Below are positions 42,474 through 50,528 of a stretch of 64,000 bases of DNA, piece by piece. A program made the position numbers and the translations under genes. How positions within the stretch are numbered: the first letter of the stretch is position 1; the number at the start of each line of letters is the position of its first letter. The notes below the pieces were generated by a model. That model did not search any database. It was not told the DNA's origin and saw only the letters and a program-made list of their open reading frames with translations. The DNA lies in NCBI GenBank assembly GCA_040226215.1, contig JAVKFF010000201.1, positions 62,001 through 126,000 of the forward strand, written 5' to 3'. The DNA comes from JAVKFF01 sp040226215 (lineage in GTDB: Bacteria > Pseudomonadota > Alphaproteobacteria > DSM-16000 > Inquilinaceae).

Positions 42474-44063
42474 ATGAGCTACGCGGACGACGCGGCGGCG
42501 ATGGCCGAGGCCCTGGCCCGGACGCCGAACTGGGCCCGCGTGGCCGACGAATTGCTGGACCGCGAGACCCTGACGGCGGTGCTCGGCGAGGCGGCGAAGC
42601 TGGCCGAGAGCGCGGTGGCGCCGCTGAACCAGGTGGCCGACCGCCAGAGCGCGCGTTTGCGTGACGGCCGGGTCACCCTGCCGGCGGGCTTCCGCGCGGC
42701 CTACGACGCGCTGGCCGCGGGTGGCTGGCTGGCGCTGGAGCAGACCGACGCGCTTGGCGGCCAGGGCCTGCCCTTGACCCTGTTCGCCGCCACCGACCCG
42801 CTGTTCGAGCGGGCCTGCCCGGCCTTCATGATGGCGGCGGGTGGCAGCCGCGCGGCCGCCCGCCTGCTCACCACCCATGGCGACCCGGCGATCAGGGCCG
42901 ACTGGGTGCCGGCGCTGCTCAAGGGCGAACGCTGCGCCACCATCTGCATCTCCGAGCCCGATGCCGGGTCCGATGTCGGGCGGATCCGCACGCGCGGGCG
43001 CCGGCGGCCGGATGGCGGCTGGCGGATCACGGGCGAGAAGATCTGGATCTCCTTCGGCGATCACGACATGTGCGAGCGCATCGGGCATTGTCTGCTGGCC
43101 CGAACCAACGACCAGCCGGGCACGCGCGGGCTCAGCCTGTTCCTGGTCGAGCGCGGGCCGGGCGTGACGACCCAGCGCATCGAGGAGAAGCTGGGCCTGC
43201 ACGGCTCGCCTACCTGCGCGCTCGCCTTCGCGGACGCCCCGGCCATGCTGATCGGCAAGGAGGGGCGGGGGCTGGCGCAGCTCTTCACCATGATCCGGCA
43301 CATGCGCCTGACCGTGGCCTGCCAGGGCCTGGGCGTCGCGCTCGGCGCCTGGCACGCGGCGGTGGCCTATGCAAGCGAGCGGCGCCAGGGTGGCGATCCG
43401 GCGCGGCCGGCCGTGCCGATCGCCGGGCATCCGGACGTGCGCCGCCAGCTTCTGGAAATGGGCTCGGCCATCGATCTCTTCCGGCTGGCCCTGCTGGAGA
43501 CCGCGACGGCGGCGGATCTTGGCGAGGGCGACGACGATGGCGATCCGGCCCGGCTCTGCGGTCTGCTGTTGCCCCTCATCAAGACCTTCGGGGCCGAACT
43601 CGCCTTCGACACGGCCAACCGCGCCATCCAGGTGCTGGGCGGGGCCGGCTACACGCGCGACCATCCGGTGGAGCAGGCGCTGCGCGACGCCCGCGTCTTC
43701 GCCATCTACGAGGGCACGACTGGCATCCAGGCGCAGGACTTCCTGCTGCGCCAGTGCCTGGCCGACGACGGCGCGGCGCTCGCCATCCTGCTCGACCGGG
43801 CGCGCGCGGAATGCGGCAGCCAGGCGCTGGCGAGCCTCATCCTCGACCGCTTCGAAGCCTTCATGCAGACCGTCGCGGCGCAAACCGATCGGCGACGCCT
43901 GCTGGCCATGGCCGAGCCGGTGATGCGCGCGGCCTGGGTGGCGGTGCAGGCCTGGCTGGCGGTACGCATCGCCGGGACGCCGGAGGCACGGCTGTTCCTG
44001 GCGACGGCGCCCCGGCAGTTGGCTCTGCAGATCGCCCGGGCGGACGTCGCCGCCACGCTTTGA
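42474..44063 (+). CDS. Acyl-CoA dehydrogenase family protein
   Basis: This 529-residue flavoprotein has the FAD/substrate motifs CISEPDAGSDVGRIR and GEKIWISFGDHD, and the C-terminal active-site stretch VFAIYEGTTGIQAQDFLLRQ with the catalytic-base Glu (the MCAD Glu376 position). It is longer than MCAD-type enzymes (about 390) owing to an N-terminal extension and a C-terminal helical domain, like the FadE5/AidB-like long acyl-CoA dehydrogenases. In this cluster it may desaturate arylpropionyl-CoA to the cinnamoyl-CoA used by the crotonase, or act on a released acyl-CoA. Substrate assignment is contextual only. Confidence 0.88.
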   Translation: MSYADDAAAMAEALARTPNWARVADELLDRETLTAVLGEAAKLAESAVAPLNQVADRQSARLRDGRVTLPAGFRAAYDALAAGGWLALEQTDALGGQGLPLTLFAATDPLFERACPAFMMAAGGSRAAARLLTTHGDPAIRADWVPALLKGERCATICISEPDAGSDVGRIRTRGRRRPDGGWRITGEKIWISFGDHDMCERIGHCLLARTNDQPGTRGLSLFLVERGPGVTTQRIEEKLGLHGSPTCALAFADAPAMLIGKEGRGLAQLFTMIRHMRLTVACQGLGVALGAWHAAVAYASERRQGGDPARPAVPIAGHPDVRRQLLEMGSAIDLFRLALLETATAADLGEGDDDGDPARLCGLLLPLIKTFGAELAFDTANRAIQVLGGAGYTRDHPVEQALRDARVFAIYEGTTGIQAQDFLLRQCLADDGAALAILLDRARAECGSQALASLILDRFEAFMQTVAAQTDRRRLLAMAEPVMRAAWVAVQAWLAVRIAGTPEARLFLATAPRQLALQIARADVAATL

Positions 44064-44153
44064 CGCCCGTGCGAGGTCGCTGGTGACAGCGCGCGCCAAG
44101 GGAACATAAGCTTGCGCCGGCGGCATGGCTTGCGGGGAAGGGACAGGACGGAC

Positions 44154-45437
44154 ATGGCACGGATCATCGGCGGCATCGGCGCGTCGCACTCGCCCACCAT
44201 CGGCTTCGCCAAGGACACGAACAAGCAGGACGATCCGGCCTGGGCGCCGATCTTCGAGGGCTTCGGCAAGGTCCGCGACTGGGTGCGCGACGAGCGCATC
44301 GACGTGCTTTTCCTGATCTACAACGACCATGTGACCTCGTTCTTCTTCGACCACTACTCGGCTTTCGTGCTGGGGGTCGACGAGCTCTACTATCCGGCCG
44401 ACGAGGGCGGCGGGCCGCGCGACGTGCCGCCGGCGCGGGGCCACGCGGCGCTTGCCCGCCACGTGGCGACGGCGCTGGTGGCGGACGAGTTCGACATGTC
44501 CTTCTTCCAGGGCAAGCCGCTCGACCATGGCTGCCTGTCGCCGCTCTCCATGCTGGGGGAGGGGACGGAGCCCTGGCCCGGCCGTATCGTGCCGCTGCAG
44601 GTCGGCGTGCTGCAGCAACCCATGCCGTCGGCCCGGCGCTGCTACCGCCTCGGCCAATCGCTGCGCCGGGCGATCCAGAGCTATCCGGAGGACGATCTGC
44701 GCGTCGCCATCCTGGGGACCGGCGGGCTGTCGCACCAGATCCATGGCGAGCGGGCCGGCTTCATCAACGAGGCCTGGGACGAGGCGTTCCTCGCCCGGCT
44801 CGCCAGCGATCCCCAATCCCTCGCCGAGATACCCGTCGCCGAATACGCGAAGCGCGGCGGCATGGAAGGCTCGGAGGTGGTGATGTGGCTGATCATGCGC
44901 GGCGCCCTGTCGGACGAGGTCGCGGTGCTGCACCAGGCCACCTACGCGCCGTCGGTGACCAACATCGCCACGCTGATCCTCGCCGACACCGGCTCCGACC
45001 CTGACCCGGCCATTCTGGCCGAGGCGCGGCGGCGCATGGGCTATCAGCTGGAGGGCGTGGCGGACATTCCCGGCACCTATCCCTTCACGCTGGAGCGCAG
45101 CCAGCGCTGCTTCCGGATCAACGACTTCCTGCACCGGCTGACGCAGCCGGTGCACCGGGAACGCTTCCTCGCCGATTTCGAGGGCCTGGCCGATGAGTAC
45201 GGTCTGGACGAGGAGGAGCGCCGGCTGATCCGGGCGCGCGACTGGATTGGCATGATCCGGCGCGGGGTCAGCTTCTTCGTGCTGGAGAAGATGGCGGCGG
45301 TGATCGGTGTCTCGAACCCGGAAATCTACGCCAGCATGCGCGGCGAGACGATCGAGGAATTCATGAAGACGCGCAAGGTGCCGATCCGCTACTCGGTCGC
45401 GGGCGGCGAGCGCGCGAAGGCGATGGATAAGCGGTAG
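44154..45437 (+). CDS. desB: Fused LigB-LigA extradiol dioxygenase (gallate dioxygenase-like)
   Basis: This 427-residue protein starts at the ATG at 44154 (MARIIGGIGASHSPTIG). Residues 1-280 are a LigB domain with Fe ligands His12 and His59 (LIYNDHVTSFF), Glu in MEGSEVVMWL, and the acid-base His in GTGGLSHQIHGE. Residues about 305-415 form a LigA-like domain (SQRCFRINDFLHRLTQPV, RARDWIGMIRRGVSFFVLEK). This single-chain architecture is that of gallate dioxygenases (DesB/GalA) and 3-O-methylgallate dioxygenase (DesZ). It is 90 bases after the acyl-CoA dehydrogenase. It complements the separate LigA and LigB subunits encoded 14 kb away; gallate is the best guess for substrate. Confidence 0.85.
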   Translation: MARIIGGIGASHSPTIGFAKDTNKQDDPAWAPIFEGFGKVRDWVRDERIDVLFLIYNDHVTSFFFDHYSAFVLGVDELYYPADEGGGPRDVPPARGHAALARHVATALVADEFDMSFFQGKPLDHGCLSPLSMLGEGTEPWPGRIVPLQVGVLQQPMPSARRCYRLGQSLRRAIQSYPEDDLRVAILGTGGLSHQIHGERAGFINEAWDEAFLARLASDPQSLAEIPVAEYAKRGGMEGSEVVMWLIMRGALSDEVAVLHQATYAPSVTNIATLILADTGSDPDPAILAEARRRMGYQLEGVADIPGTYPFTLERSQRCFRINDFLHRLTQPVHRERFLADFEGLADEYGLDEEERRLIRARDWIGMIRRGVSFFVLEKMAAVIGVSNPEIYASMRGETIEEFMKTRKVPIRYSVAGGERAKAMDKR

Positions 45438-45527
45438 CCGCGCCGGGGTGCGACTGCTGCTTTCGTATAACGTGCGTTAAATCCCCTCGACGCTATCATG
45501 ACGATAGTTTCATCGGGGGAGGCCGTC

Positions 45528-46337
45528 ATGATCGCGCTCAGCTTCGTCGAGACCCACCGCTATGCCTATCCGGTGACCACGACCGGCACCGGCACCGCGC
45601 TGACGGTGGCGAAGAAATCGGGCGATCCCTATCTCGTCTTCCTCACCCAGGAGAGCTTCGACGACCAGGTCGTCTATCTCGGGCTCGGCTGCGATGTGGA
45701 GATCGACCGGCACGCCACGCCGCCCGGACGCCAGACCACGACGGGACTCGGCTACGACCTGATCGGCCGGCGCATCTTCGGCGCCCAGACCACGTCGAAC
45801 GCAAACATCGTCTACGCCTTCGACCCGACGACGGAGGCGGAGGTGCTGGCGCTCGACCTCAGCGCCTCCACGGATCCCGGCTTCCAGCCGACGGGCCTGG
45901 CGACCAACGGGCTGTTCCTGCTGCGCACCGACGGGCAGGAGATCGAGTTGCGCACGATGGGCGGGTTCAAGCTGGCGCAGAAGAGCTTTCCCGGCCGCTC
46001 CATCAAGGGGATCACAAGCTCGCCCTGGAGTTGGACCTTCGTCGACGGCGCGACGGACGAGATCGTGGTGATCAACCCGCTCGGCACCGAGATCGCCAGC
46101 GCGCCGGCGCCGGGATCGGCGGGCGGCTGCGGGGCGGTGGCATACAACCACTTCCATGCCGGCGAGAACGAGCCGCAGCAATGGATCTGCCCCCTGGGCA
46201 CGGTCGACACCATCCCCGGCTCGATCCACAACCCGGACACGCCGTGGGATCCCGAGCCGTGGTCGGGCCGTCACCGGCTGTTCGTCGCCAACGACATCGA
46301 CCAGATCATCTATGCCGGTTATCTGAGCGTGAATTGA
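45528..46337 (+). CDS. Uncharacterised 269-residue protein, possibly beta-rich
   Basis: The start at the ATG at 45528 is chosen because GGGGGAGG lies 6 bases upstream; the frame is also open 30 bases earlier. No signal peptide or membrane helix is visible. The sequence is rich in Thr/Gly and alternating hydrophobic strands (LVFLTQESFDDQVVYLGLG, TTGLGYDLIGRRIFGAQT, NIVYAFDPTTEAEVLALDL, WTFVDGATDEIVVINPLG), suggesting a beta-propeller-like fold. A conserved-looking HFHAGEN and several Trp/Pro residues occur near the C-terminus. I do not recognise the family. A small dyad (CTATC-ATGAC-GATAG) lies just upstream at 45492-45506. Confidence 0.6.
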   Translation: MIALSFVETHRYAYPVTTTGTGTALTVAKKSGDPYLVFLTQESFDDQVVYLGLGCDVEIDRHATPPGRQTTTGLGYDLIGRRIFGAQTTSNANIVYAFDPTTEAEVLALDLSASTDPGFQPTGLATNGLFLLRTDGQEIELRTMGGFKLAQKSFPGRSIKGITSSPWSWTFVDGATDEIVVINPLGTEIASAPAPGSAGGCGAVAYNHFHAGENEPQQWICPLGTVDTIPGSIHNPDTPWDPEPWSGRHRLFVANDIDQIIYAGYLSVN

Positions 46338-46492
46338 GGCCAGGTCACCGCTGGCGCAAAGGCGGCCCGGCGGCCGGGAGTGGTACGGGTGGGCCGCCGG
46401 GCCAACCCTAACCAAAGGGGTCGATCGGCTAGAGTCGGCTCATGCTGCGGCAATCGCCCGCGGCTGTCGCTAACACAGGTTATCCTGCGCGC

Positions 46493-47743
46493 TCAGTTGG
46501 AGGCCGCCGGCAGATCGACCCGGATGATCCGGTTGGTCGCGCTCTGGTGGATCAGCAGGTCGCCGTCGGCGGTGGGCCGCATGTGGCGCAGGATGCCGGA
46601 GAACACCGCGCCGGAGGGGATCGGCCAGCTCTGGAAGCTCTCGGTCGCCGGATCGAAGCGCACCAGCGGGTCGGGGCGCACGCCGGATTCGTTGTACCAG
46701 ACCATGCCGTCGACCACGGCCAGCGCATAGGGGTGCGAGCCGGGTCCGCTGGGCGAGGGCCACTCGTCGATGGCGCCGGTCGCGGGGTCGTAGCGGCCGA
46801 GCCGGCCCTGGCTGGAGTTGACGTACCAGATCATGCCGTCCTCGGCGATGTCGAGCCGGCGCACCGTCGTCTCCGGGATCGGCAGTTCGACCTCGTCCAG
46901 CGCCATGGTGTCCGGTTCGACACTGACCAGGCAGTTGTGCCCGTTGCAGGCGACCCAGGGCGTGCCCTCCGCATCGAGGACGATGCCGTAGGGGCGGGAG
47001 CCGGGAGACGGCATGGTGGCGAGGCGGATCTCACCCGTCGCCGGGTCGAGCCGGCCGACCATGTTGCTCTGCTGCAGGGTGAACCAGAGGATGCCGGCCT
47101 CGTCCAAGATGGCCGTGTGCGGGTCGCGGGCGGCCGGATCGGGCATCGGATATTCGGTGATCTCTCCCGTGGCGGGATCGAGACGGCCCATGGTGGCGTT
47201 GCGGTTGCCGGTGTACCAGACATCGCCATCCGGCCCGATCAGCACGCTGTGGGGATGGGCGCCCGGCGGCAGGGGGAATTCCTCCATCGCGCCGGTCGCG
47301 GGGTCGATGCGGCCGATCAGATTGCCCCATTGCCCGGCCCACCAGATGGCACCGTCCGGCGCCTCGACCGGATCGCGCGAGCGCTGACCGAGGGTCGGCA
47401 CCACCCATTCGGCGAAGGCGATCTCCAGCGGGCCGTCGACAAGGGTGGCGGCGCGCCGGTCGTTGGGCGGGAAATTGGCCGCGAGGTAGTCCAGGATCCG
47501 GTCCTGGATTTCGGGATCGCCGGTGAGATCGATCATCGTCGCCGTCAGATGGTCCCAGCCCTCGCGGCTGTAGCCGGCGCTGCGGGCGACGAGTCCCGGG
47601 CTGTGGCAGGCGCCGCAATAGCCCTCGACGAGTTCGACGCCAGGACTGTCGGGCAGGCTGGTGGGCTGGGCGAAGACGGCCAGGGACATCAGGCCGGGCA
47701 TGGCGGAGAGGATGCACAGCGTGGTGGCAAGGAGACGGGGCAT
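46493..47743 (-). CDS. Cytochrome c / Vgb-type beta-propeller protein
   Basis: This 416-residue exported protein starts at 47743 behind GGAAGG. The signal peptide spans about residues 1-25. A single haem-binding motif CGACH (residues 43-47) defines a small cytochrome c-like N-domain. The rest consists of about six to seven propeller repeats of the form 'GRLDPATGEI-EYPMP-HTAILDEAG-LWFT', which resemble virginiamycin B lyase (Vgb)/streptogramin lyase. Vgb itself lacks haem. This combination suggests a periplasmic redox or sensing protein rather than an antibiotic-resistance lyase. No partner gene is evident. Confidence 0.82.
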   Translation of the reverse strand: MPRLLATTLCILSAMPGLMSLAVFAQPTSLPDSPGVELVEGYCGACHSPGLVARSAGYSREGWDHLTATMIDLTGDPEIQDRILDYLAANFPPNDRRAATLVDGPLEIAFAEWVVPTLGQRSRDPVEAPDGAIWWAGQWGNLIGRIDPATGAMEEFPLPPGAHPHSVLIGPDGDVWYTGNRNATMGRLDPATGEITEYPMPDPAARDPHTAILDEAGILWFTLQQSNMVGRLDPATGEIRLATMPSPGSRPYGIVLDAEGTPWVACNGHNCLVSVEPDTMALDEVELPIPETTVRRLDIAEDGMIWYVNSSQGRLGRYDPATGAIDEWPSPSGPGSHPYALAVVDGMVWYNESGVRPDPLVRFDPATESFQSWPIPSGAVFSGILRHMRPTADGDLLIHQSATNRIIRVDLPAASN

Positions 47744-47873
47744 CGCGAACCCTTCCAACAGCGGCAGAGCGTCGGCCTTCGGAGGGGAATGCTCCGCCTT
47801 CGCCGGCACGGGGTCAAGTACCTCCCATCGACGCTGGCGTTCCGGGACGGGTGGCTGGGCTTCGCCGCCGGTG

Positions 47874-48296
47874 TCAGGCGCCGGGCGTGGTGCCCTCGTT
47901 GATGCCCCAGCGGATGCCGAAGGGATCCTCGAGCAGTCCCCAGCGGTCGCCCCAGAACATGCGCTCGAGCGGCATGATGACCGTGCAGCCGGCCTCGACC
48001 GCCCGGTTCCACCAGAGATCGCCATCCTCGACGACGAGTTGCAGGTGCTGGCCCTTCGTGGGCTGCGTCCGTGCCTCCTCGTCGTGGTCGGTCATCATCA
48101 TCGAGCCGCCATTGATGGCGAGCTGGCAGTGCATCAGCCGGCCCGGCTTGTCGCCCGGCACCCGGCCGACCTCCGCCGCGCCGAAGGCTTTGGCGTAGAA
48201 CTCGGCCGCCGCCGTGGCCTGGCCGCCGAAATCGACATAGGGGATGACGCCGCGATAGAGCGCCGGATCCTGGGCCAGGGAAGTGGTGTCGGGCAT
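47874..48296 (-). CDS. VOC/glyoxalase-fold protein (PhnB-like)
   Basis: This 140-residue protein starts at 48296 (MPDTTSLAQDPALYRG) with GAGG upstream. The vicinal-oxygen-chelate pattern is clear: VIPYVDFGGQATAAAEFYAK, HCQLAINGGSMMMTD, GQHLQLVVEDGDLWW, and MFWGDRWGLLEDPFGIRW as typical of PhnB-like 3-demethylubiquinone-9 methyltransferase-domain proteins. Function is unknown for most of these. A palindrome CATACCGGTTGGTATG lies 37 bases upstream and resembles one upstream of the neighbouring alpha/beta hydrolase, so the two may share a repressor. Confidence 0.85.
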   Translation of the reverse strand: MPDTTSLAQDPALYRGVIPYVDFGGQATAAAEFYAKAFGAAEVGRVPGDKPGRLMHCQLAINGGSMMMTDHDEEARTQPTKGQHLQLVVEDGDLWWNRAVEAGCTVIMPLERMFWGDRWGLLEDPFGIRWGINEGTTPGA

Positions 48297-48332
48297 CTTG
48301 TCCTCGCTTGCCGGATTGTACTGGGGATCATG

Positions 48333-48348
48333 CATACCGGTTGGTATG
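48333..48348. promoter_or_regulatory. Putative TetR-type operator upstream of the VOC gene
   Basis: CATACC-GGTT-GGTATG is a perfect 6-4-6 inverted repeat. Its reverse complement begins CATACCAACCGG, matching 11 of 12 bases of the site at 49444. The placement is in the promoter zone of the VOC gene. The regulator is not in this window. Confidence 0.5.
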
Positions 48349-48379
48349 TCCCCGATCACATCTGCGTGCGCGTCGCACC

Positions 48380-49369
48380 TCAGTTCATGGCCTCGACCAG
48401 TTCCGCCCAGCTGGTGGCGCCACCCTCGCCATTGAGGAAGGGCAGGGCGGTGGCCACCAGAGCCGGCGCGGCGAAGATGTTGTAATGGGTGAGGCCGGGC
48501 AGGATGGCGAGGCGGTTTTCCGACATGTGCTCGCCCTGCCAGCCGGCGTCGCGCTGACCGCCGCCGAGCAGCTGGTAGAACGCGACCACATGTTCCGGGC
48601 GGAACATGTCGGCGTCGCCATAGATCAGCATGACCGGACCTTCCAGTGACGCCGCCTCCGCGGACCAGTCATAGGGCTGGCGCATCAACGCGCCCATGCG
48701 GTCGAGCAGGTCGGGGAACCGCGACGGGTCGGGCGCGATCGCCTCGTAGGAGCGGTACATCGGCGTGTCCCGCATCATCGGCGCCATCTCCGCACCGAGC
48801 TGTTCCTGCATCGGGATCATCTCGGGATGGAAGCCGTCGCGGGCGAAGCCGACGGAGACCAGCACCAGCCGCCGGACCAGGTCCGGATGCTGGGCGGCGA
48901 GCTGGAAGGCGACGCCGCCGCCCATGGAATAGCCCATGACATCCACGGTCTCGTGGCCGAGTGCCCGCAGGACGGTCGCCATGTCGTCGCCCATGTCGAC
49001 GATGCTGATCGGCCGGTCGCCGAGTTCGGTTCGGCCATGGCCGTGCAGGTCGACGCCGATCACCGTGCGTTCCCCGGCGAGCGCGCTCAGGCCCGGGCCG
49101 AACATCTCGATATTGCCGAGCCCACCGTGGAGCAGCAGCAGCGGTTCGCCCTCGCCATGGACCTCGTAATAGTAGTCGATGCCGTTGGCGGCGACGTGAC
49201 CGCTTTCCCGCGGTTCGGGGTCGGCGGGCGGGACGGTGGCTGACGCGGCGTCGCCGTCCCGTGTGTCGGCCTGCGCCCGGGCGGTATCGATCGCGCCGAC
49301 GGCGAGGCCGAGGGCAAGGGCAGGGATCGCCAGAAGGCTGCCGGCGATGGTGCAGATGGAATGCGGCAT
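48380..49369 (-). CDS. Exported alpha/beta hydrolase
   Basis: This 329-residue protein starts at 49369 (MPHSICTIAGSLLAIPALAL) with a signal peptide to about residue 32. The hydrolase domain begins VAANGIDYYYEVHGEGEPLL. It has the HGG oxyanion motif (LLLLHGGLGNIEMF), GVDLHGHGRT and the nucleophile elbow MGYSMGGGVAFQLA. The acid region is VMLIYGDADMF and the His region ILPGLTHYNIF. Substrate is unknown; export suggests action on an environmental ester or epoxide. A palindrome at 49444-49461 lies about 75 bases upstream. Confidence 0.87.
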   Translation of the reverse strand: MPHSICTIAGSLLAIPALALGLAVGAIDTARAQADTRDGDAASATVPPADPEPRESGHVAANGIDYYYEVHGEGEPLLLLHGGLGNIEMFGPGLSALAGERTVIGVDLHGHGRTELGDRPISIVDMGDDMATVLRALGHETVDVMGYSMGGGVAFQLAAQHPDLVRRLVLVSVGFARDGFHPEMIPMQEQLGAEMAPMMRDTPMYRSYEAIAPDPSRFPDLLDRMGALMRQPYDWSAEAASLEGPVMLIYGDADMFRPEHVVAFYQLLGGGQRDAGWQGEHMSENRLAILPGLTHYNIFAAPALVATALPFLNGEGGATSWAELVEAMN

Positions 49370-49443
49370 GAGATCACTCCCTTGGCACGAGGGCTGGCGA
49401 CCGGGCCCCTCGCCGGTCAGGCCAGAAGTCTGATTGGCAAGAA

Positions 49444-49461
49444 CATACCAACTGGTTGGTT
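49444..49461. promoter_or_regulatory. Putative TetR-type operator upstream of the exported hydrolase
   Basis: CATACCAACTGGTTGGTT contains the inverted repeat ACCAAC-TG-GTTGGT (49447-49460) and shares 11 of 12 bases (CATACCAACYGG) with the reverse complement of the site before the VOC gene. Confidence 0.5.
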
Positions 49462-49601
49462 CTACGTCAAGTGGGTTCACCCGCGGTGGACCGAGGCGTG
49501 GCGGCCGGTTCCACCGCAACCTTGGCACCGGCAGGGCTCCGGACGGCGTGGCTGACCGACACCCGAGCCGGAGCCGCACGAAGGCAACTCCGGCCTCGAC
49601 C

Positions 49602-50351
49602 TCAGGCGTGGTAACCGAGCGGAATGATTTCGCGCGCCTCGGGGTCATACGGGCCGCCCTGCCAGTCGCCGAGCCAGCGCTCGACGGCGAGGCCCGCCTC
49701 GGCGATGCGGGCCGCCAGGTCGGGTTGCGGGGTGTAGCGGATGCGGGCCTCCGCTGCGTGCTCCCTTCCCGTCGCCAGCACGCGATAGCCGTTCACATAG
49801 GTGAGGATGCCAGTCTGGTCATCGAAGAACGCTTGGTTCCAGGCCTCGCAGGGGCCGAGCTCCGGGTGGGTGATGCGGTGCGTGGTGGACCTTCTGTCGC
49901 GTCCCTCCCAGCTGCGGTGCCGCGGATTGCGGCTGTCGAAGACGAAGCGGCCGCCAGGTGCCAGATGCGCGGCGATGACGCGCAGCACGGCCCACTGGTC
50001 GGAGTCGGTGAGAAAGACCTGGAAGGTGTGGCCGGTCAGCACGACGAGGTCGAAGCGGTCGCCCAGCGCCAGCCGGCGGGCGTCGGCCTCGACCCACTCG
50101 ACCGCTGCGCCGCCGGGCCGGGCTCGGGCGATGTCCAGCATGGCCGCCGCCGGATCGACGGCGACGACGCGCCGGCGGCCGGCGAGCGCGGCGGCGAGTT
50201 GCCCCGTGCCGCAACCGAGGTCGAGGACCGATGCGGCGCCGTCGGCCAGGTGCTGGCAGAAATCGAAATCCGCCGCCCAGCCGTTCGCCACGTCATAGAA
50301 GCTGGCGAGAGTGGGGTCGCGGTAGAGCGGATCAGCGGCCGGGTCGTCCAT
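49602..50351 (-). CDS. Class I SAM-dependent methyltransferase
   Basis: This 249-residue protein has the SAM motif I SVLDLGCGTGQLAAALA (about residues 41-57), the acidic VVAVDPAAAMLDIAR, WVEADARRLAL, and LVVLTGHTFQVFLTD at motif IV. The region APGGRFVFDSRNP follows, typical of methyltransferase domain 25. The substrate is unknown. It is not overlapped with either neighbour and is divergent from the Fur-box-preceded imelysin operon. Its own promoter should lie in the same 177-base interval. Confidence 0.88.
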   Translation of the reverse strand: MDDPAADPLYRDPTLASFYDVANGWAADFDFCQHLADGAASVLDLGCGTGQLAAALAGRRRVVAVDPAAAMLDIARARPGGAAVEWVEADARRLALGDRFDLVVLTGHTFQVFLTDSDQWAVLRVIAAHLAPGGRFVFDSRNPRHRSWEGRDRRSTTHRITHPELGPCEAWNQAFFDDQTGILTYVNGYRVLATGREHAAEARIRYTPQPDLAARIAEAGLAVERWLGDWQGGPYDPEAREIIPLGYHA

Positions 50352-50437
50352 GTCGTTCCTCTCCTGCTTCGGTGTTTCGCAGGTGCCCAGAGCGCCTCAC
50401 CGCTCGCCGAACCGAGATGCGGTCAAGCGTCACACAC

Positions 50438-50460
50438 ATGCAAATGAAAATGAATTGCAT
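50438..50460. promoter_or_regulatory. Fur-type box upstream of the imelysin operon
   Basis: ATGCAA and TTGCAT are separated by ATGAAAATGAA, forming a 23-base inverted repeat. It closely resembles alphaproteobacterial Fur sites of the type TGCAAATGANAATNATTTGCA. It ends 68 bases before the first imelysin start, in the expected promoter zone. Iron control of the operon is a strong inference. Confidence 0.72.
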
Positions 50461-50528
50461 TCTTCTTTCCGGCTTGGCTAGGGTGGCGCCGCCATTCCGA
50501 TGTTAGAATCTCGAGGAGAAGCCGTCCC

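Noticed and set aside
42456..45155. Very long minus-strand open frame opposite the acyl-CoA dehydrogenase and desB-like genes
   Set aside because: Antisense shadow of well-supported coding sequence; low-complexity His/Arg/Gly composition.
46493..47743. Virginiamycin B lyase (antibiotic resistance) annotation
   Set aside because: The N-terminal CxxCH haem motif and generic propeller repeats do not support streptogramin lyase function.
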